Below are positions 55,714 through 64,000 of a stretch of 64,000 nucleotides of DNA, one piece after another. Origin of the DNA: Crotalaria pallida (Eukaryota; Streptophyta; Magnoliopsida; Fabales; Fabaceae); NCBI GenBank assembly GCA_037953625.1, contig CM075649.1:73377290-73441289 (forward strand). The letters are read 5' to 3'. The stretch's first letter is position 1, and every line of letters starts with the position of its first letter. The position numbers were made by a program, and so were the translations under genes. The notes below the pieces were generated by a model. It made no database searches. It saw nothing but the letters and a program-made list of their open reading frames with translations, and was not told where the DNA came from.

Positions 55714-57380
55714 TGTAACAGCCCGATTTTCGTAAACCAAAAATAATTAACTTTTACTTATTAAATTGCAAAAATGAGGCCAATTTTTTTTTTGTGACAC
55801 ATTGTTGAAAAGTCATTGGTGTATTTAAAAGTCCTTTTGTTGAAAATCGAGTTGTTACTAAAACATTTATTTTCAGAAAACTTTCATTTTCATAAAAAGA
55901 CTTGTTTCCAAATCATCATGATATTTCCCCAAAGACTACATTGTTTGTTCTTCCAAAATGGAGTATTCCACAATACAGGTTTAAAACTTGGCTTAGTTAC
56001 ATAATTGGCACATTGCTTGGTAATCCTTGATTCAAAAACACAATCCACAAACTTAACTTAAACACTCTACTTTCGCTTCCTTCTGATGAAGACATCCGGA
56101 TGGAACTCTCCTTTCTTCTTGCGCCCTTTCTTCACTCCCGAAAATGAAATCGTCTCTATCGCTGCTCTGCGGTTGTCATTCAGCTCCATCTAGAGAGATG
56201 ATCTCCACGCGATACTCCGTCTGCCCGTTGAGACATCAGCAGCACCGATATGCCAACGAACAGGAGAGAGTATGCGATCCGAACGACGTATCGTCGACGG
56301 TGTGGAATTACGATAGGCAAGATAGAAGGACCATACAATCACACGATACAAAATACAAGCACACAACACTCAAGCATGTCATCAACATCATGATTATTGT
56401 TATCTTATTCGCATTATTGATATCCTCTTTCATTTCCTCCTTTCATAACTATATTTCTCTTTTCATTCAGTCTTATCAATTCACAATCTTTGATGATTGC
56501 GGTACTTTAAGATATCATCAAAAAATTCATCTCATTCTCGGCTATCACTCACGTCTACATCTCCTCGGTCATCCACCCAACCTAGTCGGAAGCAAACAGG
56601 AGTACAGGACTTTTACCGTCCGGGCACGACAGCTGTCTCAACAACAAATGGTCCCAGACCAGGAGGTCTCAGCCTCAAATCAATTCGATTCATATCATTC
56701 ATTCATATCATATAATCAAGCACGCTCTCAGTGGCAATCACAAATGCCCCGTTCCAGTCCCTCTCACTGTTCTAGACTTGCATTCAAGGGGGCGACAGTA
56801 TAATTCTAGTCTGCAGTGCAGAACTTACCACGGCATTGGACCCAGTCCCTACCACGTTAGTACGCCACATGTGGAGTTTGTTCTGCCTAGAAATATGCTC
56901 TAGACTTCTTGACGTTTCACCGTCATCGTCCTCCCCTCATGCAATCCCCACCTGAGTATCCGCAGATACCCATAGTATCTTCCTCTCCACTACTTCGATA
57001 CGACACTTATGCCTCACCGCGTTTGTAAATGTCTTTTAAAGTCTTTTAAGGTTTTAACGTTTTAATTAGCGGCTTGATCCTACTAGTCGGTTCATCCTTG
57101 GTCCATCCCTTCAATGAAACCCGACCACTAATCGCAATCCGTTCCCCCCTAAATCTCAATGGCATCTCGCCTCAAATCTCTTTCTCATGCGTCTCGACAG
57201 CATTATTCTCCTCCGCTCATGCTCATCAGCATTCCTTAGCATCTTTCTCAGCAGCCATTGCTCAGCAGCATCATCAGCATCCTTCTCCGTAGCTATTTCT
57301 TAGCAGCACCATCAGCTGCTGATCTTGCTGCTGAGGAACACTAAGGAGAGCGATGCTGATGGTGATGCTAAGCAATAGCT
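55714..57380 (-). mobile_element. LTR 'E' (A/B/C family), reverse orientation, partial
   Basis: On the plus strand it starts TGTAACAGCCCGATTTTCG, the reverse complement of the A/C LTR terminus. Reversed hairpin-array members are visible: GAGTATC/GATACCC at 56954-56971, TGGTC-CCA-GACCA at 56649-56661, GACAGCTGTC at 56628-56637. A remnant of the small ORF ends at about 56220 on the minus strand. Its frame reads EYRVEIISLDGAE, with the start ATG changed to ACG. The large plus-strand ORF 56144-56803 is a shadow. It is cut by the CACTA end at 57381. Confidence 0.85.
57291..57380. repeat. 26-bp inverted repeat at the LTR E / CACTA junction
   Basis: Left arm 57291-57316 and right arm 57355-57380 are inverted copies matching at 24 of 26 positions, with a 38-bp loop. 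The loop and right arm are in the forward orientation of LTR B 35836-35898, while everything left of them is reversed. The right arm abuts the CACTA terminus. Confidence 0.85.
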
Positions 57381-57810
57381 CACTACAAGAAAATCCGCCA
57401 TTACCGAGGGCCAAATCCCTCGGTAATAAACCAAAATCCGTCGGTAATGACGAGTTACTGACGGCCAACCGACGGCCTCGATTCCATCGGTAAAAGTGGC
57501 GTTGGTAACATTTACCGAGGGAAATGCCCTCGGTAATTTAGCGAGGGCTTTACCGAGGGCTGATTCCTCGAAAACAATTTTCTTTTAGCGAGGGCATATC
57601 CCTCGGTATTTATCGAGGGCTTTACAGAGGGCAAGGCCCTCGGAAACAGTTTTCATTTATCGAGGGCCTAGCCCTCGGTAATTCAAACTTTTACCGACAG
57701 ATTTTTCCCTCGGTAACTAAACTTTTACTAACGGATTTTGCTCTTGTAATTATATCTGATACCGACGGATTTTTTACCAGATACCGACGGATGTTGCCCT
57801 CGGTAATTTA
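57381..57810. mobile_element. CACTA (En/Spm-like) transposon terminus with subterminal repeats
   Basis: It starts CACTACAAGAAAATCC, a standard CACTA terminal inverted repeat. It is followed by about ten direct and inverted copies of a taccgagggc / gccctcggta motif, the usual layout of transposase-binding subterminal repeats. The matching other end is not in the window. A 3-bp TSD cannot be checked from one side. Confidence 0.88.
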
Positions 57811-58092
57811 AACCTACGACTTATTTTAAATTATGTAAACTTTTTAGTACCTGATTAAAAATTTTATAAAACGACAATGATGTAAATTTTGTTTAATAAG
57901 AAAAACAATTATCATATACTCCCAAGGATAAAACCTACTAATTCACGAATTAGTAAAAAATCAATCAAATTTTAAATACAAGGTAACAAAATATTCGAAG
58001 GGTACTAAATCCAAATGTTACCCAATATCCAAACTACCTAACAAACTATGAAAATACCAAACATGTGATATCCTATTACATAATTCAAACTT

Positions 58093-58620
58093 TTAATCAT
58101 TATAACCATCATCATCATCTGAGCCAAAGTCCTGGTCATGGTCATGCGGGCTAGGTGGAGGTGAGCGAGGCAAAATGTTTTGCATGACGAACTGCTCAAG
58201 ACTAGCCAATCTTTCTTTCAATGATTGATTTTCTAAAGTCAAGGTATTAACTCGATCTTCAATATGCTACTGGGTGGTAGTAGAACCTGATGGTTGGGTA
58301 AGTGGTTTTTGACCTCGGACAACATAAGAAATTGCACTTCTAGTACTATATAATTTCCCCTTTTTTTTCCACTAGCTACTTCCAACCAACAACGAGCCTT
58401 CAATTCATCTAGATTATTTGAGGCAGAACTCTCTGGTGACTGCGACGAAATAACTTGCTCAAGCCTCATCATATAATCATCCTGCAATTGAGGATTAATT
58501 AATACACAAGTTGAAACTCTTAACATAATAACAAACTTGATGCTAATATTAATAAGATAACTTGTCCATCTCAATTCAAAATTTAAATTTAAAACATAAT
58601 AAGATAACATGTCTTGCAAT
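58093..58620 (-). pseudogene. CACTA transposase (Transposase_24/Ptta-type), C-terminal part, broken
   Basis: On the minus strand the frame contains SSASNNLDELKARCWLEV then ASGKKRG. It jumps frame within an A/G run (about 58360) to GKLYSTRSAISYVVRGQKPL, meets a TAG, then continues with a leucine-rich coiled segment (LTLENQSLKERLASLEQFV) and an acidic end (FGSDDDDGYND), stopping at 58093. The W-L-E-x-x-x-G-K-K-x-G block and C-terminal coiled coil are typical of plant En/Spm-associated transposase genes. The gene points toward the nearby CACTA end, as expected. It is non-functional as read. Confidence 0.78.
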
Positions 58621-60717
58621 AATTTTATTTAGGTGATGATAATAAGGCATAATCTTCTGAACAATTTCGCCACACCTGCAAAGGGAGTCAAATCGTTCTT
58701 TAGGTGATGATAATAAGGCATAAAACATCCGTCTAATCATTCATGGTTACCATGGAGATAAGTTGTTATTATTATGTGTAAAAAGAAAAATAAAATTAGA
58801 AAATGGAAAATGGAAGTTAAGCCAAGAAATAAAAGGTAATATATTTATTACAGCATACTTACTTAGATAGATAGAAAGATAGATGGAAATGAAATGAAGA
58901 AGTTGTTGTTCTAAGAACTGTACTTGTTTCTTGAATGAATGAAGTTGCTCTTCTTTCTTTCTTTGTTTCTTCTTCAACTGAGCTGAAATGAGTTTGCAGA
59001 ATAGTGTTAAAATGAGTGTGCGTGTGATTCAGCACCTTTTTCCATTTTTGCTTTTGAGCTTTGAGGTCCCTTCTCTATGTCCTTGCTAGCTAACTCTGCT
59101 TTACAGCAAAAAACAAAATAAATAATATGGCTCCGTAACACTACAAGTACATTTACTACTATTTGTATTAATAGAAAAATCATTCAAGAGGGAAAGAGTG
59201 GTTCACAATTATTAGATACGAGCATAGCAAATAATTTTACGAGTTCAAGTAAATTATGTTCTTTAATACCACTTTCTTATCCTGAACAATGAACATGTTC
59301 CTAAAAACTCCAAGATCAACTTAGTTTTAAGAAATGAAAATTGCTCTTAACGTGCACAGTCCTAATCATCTTATGGTTGAACGCAAAACATTAAATGGAA
59401 TTTGAATGCAAGCAGTGTCTTAACAACTGAAAACAAAAATGATGTAACATACATTTAATATATACAGTAATAAGAAATTCCCCTCCCTTTTCCCTACATC
59501 CCATTATAATCTCTCATTTTTATAAGTGATTGCCATTTAGAACCGTACAAGAGGTGTGCCTCAGAAAAAAGTCAGAGCTTATTCGAGGCTATCCAAGGGA
59601 CAGGTTTATCATGCATATCAGTCCCAAGGCCACTCACATCATCCAGCAGCACAAAACTTCTTCTACTTCCAAATTCTAGCTACTAATTCTTATATCTTTT
59701 TCACTACTAATTCTAGCACTTAAATTGTGCAACTCAATGAATTCCCTCAAATTAATCCATTTTAAGTTTAACAGAATCATCTAGCAGCAAAGTCACTCTA
59801 GCATTCCAACAATCCTCCACTGAAATTGAGTAACTTTATTTGATATTAGAGACTTGATTATACTAAATACATTACCATTCATTACCAAAATAGCTAAATA
59901 GCTACAAATTCAGAAAACTTTTACAAGTTGCTTGCATTCCGGAGAAAGAAGGAAGGATATTGCGTAGAGTTAAGTTAGGTAGCATTTGATAAACATTTCA
60001 GAACATGATGGAACCAAATATATGGTTTCCATTATGTGCTTGGTGTATTTTATAAACAGAGCAGATCTACCATAAGAAGATCCCTAAAAAAAAAAAAGGG
60101 GTCATGCATCACCACGTGCCAATCTCTCTGCAAATCTACCATAAGAAGATCCCTAAAAAAAAAAAGAAAACTAAGGTAATTAAGAACAAAAGGAAAAGAA
60201 AACTAAGATAATCAAGAACAGAAGAAAAAAATACACTGAACATAAACTCATCAGCACATCAAATGGAAACAGTTGAAATTAAGGCAAACACAAAGATCAT
60301 CAAAAGTTCCAATCGATCATACTCATACACTTGTATTCAAAGATGCCACAGAGAGAGTATGGTTCATCTTCATTCTATTTATTAGAGATTCTTCAAAATG
60401 AACTACCACAAGCATGAATAAACAACTTTCTTGTGCAACAGCATCCGAAAAAAGGGACAAAAATTAGATTGAAGTCTAAAAGTAAAATGGAGAAAAGAAA
60501 AAGAAAAAATGATCATTATTTTCTTTGGAGCAACAAAATTAAAGACCTGAAACCTAATATTTCAACCTAACAAACAGTGATACTAATTACCTCATTAAGG
60601 GTAAACAATTTCAAATTTTCAATTACCAAGCAACAATAACTAGGGAATTTGAATATTTGATCAATAAATTAGGGAGAAAAAAAAACATTTCAGTAAAATA
60701 TATAGCATAAGGTTAGG
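58621..60717. other. AT-rich interior of CACTA/Helitron, no gene seen
   Basis: There is no recognisable coding sequence. A 24-bp direct repeat (ttaggtgatgataataaggc and flanks) occurs at about 58631 and 58699. A second direct repeat (taccataagaagatccctaa plus an A run) occurs at about 60067 and 60136. The CACTA-Helitron boundary probably lies in this interval or just after it, but I could not place the Helitron 5' TC end. Confidence 0.5.
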
Positions 60718-60995
60718 TTAACAATAATTTACTTCAAAAGCCTTTCGTGCAGCTGATTCACAATTCGGGTAAGCCTTTCGTGCAACTGATTCACTGTAAG
60801 CACCAGGAACCCCCTGAAACACATACAATACTAATCTATATAAAAAAAATTAATTTAATTTTATTAATTTTTTTTTAAAGGAGAAAATAGAAAATGGAAG
60901 TACAGTACCTGATATGCAACACAAAAGCGCGAATTATCGGAAACTGTGCTAGAGAGCTGCGACGATGACAAAGATCTCAGCTGGGTTTCGGACAT
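60718..60995 (-). pseudogene. Captured arogenate/prephenate dehydratase fragment (two exons)
   Basis: Minus strand. Exon 1 (60995-60909) ends SDNSRFCVAYQ at a CAG|GTAC donor. A 95-bp AT-rich intron follows. Exon 2 (60813 down) reads GVPGAYSESVARKAYPNCE. VAYQ-GVPGAYSE-KAYPNCE is the signature start of the catalytic domain of plant arogenate dehydratase, the plastid enzyme that makes phenylalanine from arogenate. After PNCE a 33-bp partial duplication repeats ESAARKAF, and the frame stops at 60718. The other catalytic blocks are missing, so no enzyme is made. The fragment lies between a CACTA transposase gene and a Helitron gene, both types known to carry host gene pieces. Which of them captured it is not resolved. 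Confidence 0.75.
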
Positions 60996-61525
60996 TGGGG
61001 TTATATAAATCGTGTAACATATTTCCAATCAATCCAGCTTCAATCCAAGCTTCATCTTTAGCTCGATATCAGGTTTTTATTTTTGGTATGTTCACGTTGC
61101 CGGTTTTGCTGGAGCGGCTGTTATGATGCTTTAATGTACTTGATATATGTGGGTTTTGTGGTTACCGCCTCCTAACAGCAGTGGTTACCGCCTCCCAATA
61201 GCTGTGTGGTATTATTCTTACATCATGCATATGTTGGTCGAATATAATATATTAATTTGTGTTGGTCATACTAAAAACTTTAATATTTTGGTTTTATCCA
61301 GCCATATTTGCTCTTTTAGTTTTGTGGATGTGGGCGTTTGTTTACAAGAAATGTTGTTTGCTATTGCATTCAATTTTATTTTTGTTTATATAGGTATGGG
61401 TTATTTTTTTGCTAACCAGATATGTGATGTTGCAGGGAGGGGTAGTAGTTGTTGCTAAACTTAGTGTAGCAAATTTGTTATCACTTTGTTTTTTTTTTGT
61501 CTTCTGTGTGTTTAATGCAACAACA
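60996..61525. other. Upstream region of the Helitron gene
   Basis: No gene is recognised. A 'ttatataaat' lies next to the ADT fragment start, and a 'ggttaccgcctcc' phrase is repeated at about 61160 and 61182. An intron-like acceptor 'gatgttgcag' lies at 61427-61436, so the Helitron transcript may begin here with a leader exon. Confidence 0.4.
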
Positions 61526-64000
61526 ATGGAGGCGAGGATTGTTGAAGAGAAGAAAGTTGGAAGGCAGAAGAGAGCCCGAAGTTTGGTTAAGGTGGATGTT
61601 GTTCCTGAGCAACAATTTTATGCTGGATGTACGTTGAGCTTTATTGAGTGTTGATATGTTTTGTGGTTCGTCTACGTCAAGTTATTTTGTCATAACCAAT
61701 AAATTTTGTTAGGTGTGCCTGAGGAGAGGAATGTGCAGGCTCGACATGCGGAAAAGGATGGCTGTGGAGGTTCCGTGTCATTGGCTGCAACGAAGAAGAG
61801 GAGTTTCAGTTCAGCTGGGGTTGAAGATGGTTTATGTGTTCAATGTAAGAATTTAAGTAATAGCGTTTTAAACGTGTTTGGTGTGTTTATTTGGTATTTG
61901 GTGAAAGTTATTAATTTGGTATTAAATCTTTGGTGTATTTATTTGGTTTTTGCTCTTATGCTTAATAATTTGGTTTTGAAAACAAATTTCCTGCAGCCAA
62001 GAATAAGAATTCGAGGTATAAAAAATCTGATTTAATACTGGATGAGGGGGAGGTGATTGTTGCAGAGGACTTTGGGAAATCTGGTATGTTGTGTAATTCC
62101 AAATTCCAATTATGCATTTAGTGCTGAAAATAAGCAAAAATTGCTCAACATATGATGATAAACGTATTTTTTGTAAAAGGTCTTGCCAATTTTTTAACTG
62201 AAGGCGCAAAGAGTAATACAAATGGTTCTGATTGGTGTGAAATAATGAGAAAGAGGATGGCAATCATGCAAGCTGCACTTAATGGGCCTAAATCTTTTGA
62301 GCAGCATTTGGTACATTCCACTTTTTTTAAATTCGTCAGAGAATTCAGCTAATGTTGGTGAAAGAAATACACATCATTCTAAGTCAAGCAAAGCTAGCAG
62401 TGGTTTCACTCCTAGAACTCCTTTAAATGATGTTACAAATTTGGTTGGATTGAGAGGCTCAAATCAGTTTAGAAGTCTTCAGCCTGGCAGGCATAGATTG
62501 ACAGGTCTATCGAGCTATAGTGCATCGAAATCTAATATGCCTGAAAATAATACCCAAGTTTCAGAGGTAACAACTCCCGTTGTGAGAAATAGAAATGTCT
62601 CTCGAAAAAACAGTCTGGATTGTAATAGCTCGACACCTGTGTTTGAAGAGGGTGGAACTTCTGGGTCAAACAGAAATGTGATGTTGAGGAGACCTCATGT
62701 TCCCTGTGGTTCCAGAGTTGTAAGGGAGTTATCGTCTACATTTGAAGGACGGTTTGGTTCTCCTGATGTAGCAAATGTGAAAATGTTATCTTCAAGAACG
62801 AATGTGCAGCCATTTGTAGAATCTACTAATGCTGGAAACACACTTTCTAATCATGACAATGCAACAAGTGATGAAGAAATTGCTTCTGATGATTCTGAAG
62901 TATCTGGTATGTTTTTTTTCCTGTTTTTGTATTGGTGTTTACTGAATGCTTTACTATTTTGTTGGTGTTTGGTTATGAAATAAGTTGTAATTGTGTTTGC
63001 AGATGACGAGTTTGGGGAGACGGAGGTGAGCACTGGAAATAAAGGGTATTTCGATGTTGGAGATGCAGATCATGTGTGTGAATTTTGTGGTGCACGATTT
63101 TGGCTGTTGGAAAGAATTCGCCCGAAGAGAAAAAATGACAGACCAATTACTAATAAATGTTGTTCTAAAGGAAAAGTGAAGGTGCCATTGCTGTCAAGGC
63201 CTCCAGAATATTTATTCAAACTAATGACAGATAAGGAAGATGTGAAAGCTAAACATTTTCAGGAGAATATTCGTGCATACAACACAATGTTCTCATTTAC
63301 GTCAATGGGTGGCAAAGTTGATGGGAGCATAAATAATGGTGGTGGTCGCTATGTGTTTCGTTTATGTGGGCAGAACCATCACAGGATTGGAAGTCTTATT
63401 CCTCCCGAAGGACAAAATCCCCGATATGCTCAACTGTACATTTATGACACTCATAATGAGGTGGATAATAGGATGCAGTCATTGAGGTATTACATTTATT
63501 TGTTGTGTTAAGAGTTGTTGTTCTGTACAAAGTGTTATCGTCCTGTGTTAATAATGAATTGTTTATAAATTTTGTTGTGTTGCAAGGTCAAATGGTTCAG
63601 CTAATCATCAACTTGATAGTGAAATTGTGAAAAACTTGCAAGATATGATGTATGAACATAATCGTATTGCCAAAGTATTTAAAATGGCAAGAGAGCGATT
63701 AGAAGGCGAAGATGTTCCGAAACTGAAGGTGCGGTTGCTAAGAAAGAGAAGAAAAGATTCTGGTGTATATAGTTTCCCAACATGTGATGAGATCGCAGCT
63801 TTAGTTCCTGGAGATGTTGATGCTGACAATGGGGATAGAGACATCATTGTGGAAACTCAGAGTGGGTTATTGCAGAGAATACATGAACTTCATCCCTTAT
63901 ACATTCCAATGCACTATCCAGTGTTCCTGGTGTATGGTGAAGATGGGTTCATTGAGTCGACCTTGCATGCGGAGCACACAGATCCTGATAACAGAAAAAA
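61526..64000 (+). CDS. Helitron Rep/helicase protein, N-terminal part (partial, multi-exon)
   Basis: Proposed exons: 61526-61628, 61713-61844, 61997-62083, 62180-62310, 62342-62906, 63003-63486 and 63587 to beyond 64000. All have GT-AG borders and phases that keep one open frame. The first four hold a charged N-terminus (MEARIVEEKKVGRQKRAR). Exon 5 is a Ser/Asn-rich linker. Exon 6 has a CEFCGARFW ... CCSKGKV zinc-binding module, then NIRAYNTMFSFTSMGG and FRLCGQNHHRIGSLIPPEG, then QLYIYDTHNE. Exon 7 has LLQRIHELHPLYIPMHYP and YGEDGF. These are hallmarks of the Helitron-like N-terminal domain that precedes the HUH-nuclease (Rep) and PIF1-type helicase. Rep and helicase themselves lie beyond the window. 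No stop or frameshift is seen, in contrast with every gag-pol here. Confidence 0.85.

Noticed and set aside
56144..56803. 219-codon ORF on the plus strand
   Set aside because: It runs antisense through LTR E, across the reversed hairpin array, and ends within repeat sequence. It is a shadow frame.
60833..60870. Possible Helitron 5' terminus (atctatataaaa)
   Set aside because: It falls inside the intron of the ADT fragment and lacks supporting terminal structure. The true TC end could not be located.

Overview
This is a piece of AT-rich eudicot plant chromatin, most likely from a legume. The legume call is an inference from the style of the repeats. The window has no convincing single-copy host gene. 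Nearly all of it is transposable elements nested inside one another, several bounded by target-site duplications (TSDs) that can be read directly.

Layout, left to right. (1) 1-10741: an old LTR (called K) interrupted by a non-autonomous LTR element (I, 1600-10417, minus strand, TSD ttaca). (2) 10742-13221: an LTR-like remnant on the minus strand (J). (3) 13222-18517: the 3' LTR and broken integrase/chromodomain end of a Tekay-like Ty3/gypsy chromovirus on the minus strand (H-). (4) 18518-21392: an LTR scrap and the decayed 3' half of an Athila/Tat-like element. (5) About 21450-23301: a dead L1-type LINE. (6) 23302-31657: an LTR of the H family on the plus strand (H+), interrupted by a 6.1-kb solo LTR (A, TSD ggtac). 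(7) 31658-55713: a giant-LTR, apparently non-coding retrotransposon (B). It carries a solo LTR (C, TSD tttga) in its internal region and a complete Tekay-like element (D, 43920-55169, TSD agaaa) in its 3' LTR. (8) 55714-57380: part of an LTR in reverse orientation (E), inserted in B. (9) 57381 onward: one end of a CACTA transposon (F) with a broken transposase gene. (10) 60718-64000: a captured arogenate/prephenate dehydratase gene fragment, then the 5' part of an apparently intact, intron-containing Helitron helicase gene (G) that runs off the window.

The most unusual content is inside the LTRs. LTRs of four to five distinct families share one internal plan: a TATA box, a short leader ending in a GTAAG-type splice donor, an intron-like stretch, an AG acceptor, and then a small ORF starting at or within a few bases of the acceptor. 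The small proteins from D, H-, C, A, B and E can be aligned with each other. I recognise no known family for them. The intron-like stretch holds two further devices. One is clusters of paired perfect palindromes whose word is family-specific (ACTCGAGT in H, CTAACCGGTTAG in D and K). The two members of a pair lie 19-21 bp apart centre to centre. Element I carries a similar TAATCGATTA set in its internal region. The other device is an array of 6-10 micro-hairpins, often with a C-[T/C]GG-G apex, whose stems change by compensating substitutions between families.

A working model, which is inference only: the LTRs express a small spliced protein, and the palindrome pairs are family-specific recognition sites for it or for a host factor. 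This would be analogous in logic to VANC anti-silencing proteins and their short target motifs in VANDAL transposons. The autonomous-type elements here (D, H-) carry inactivating lesions in gag-pol. The only long, apparently undamaged coding frame is the Helitron gene at the right edge.
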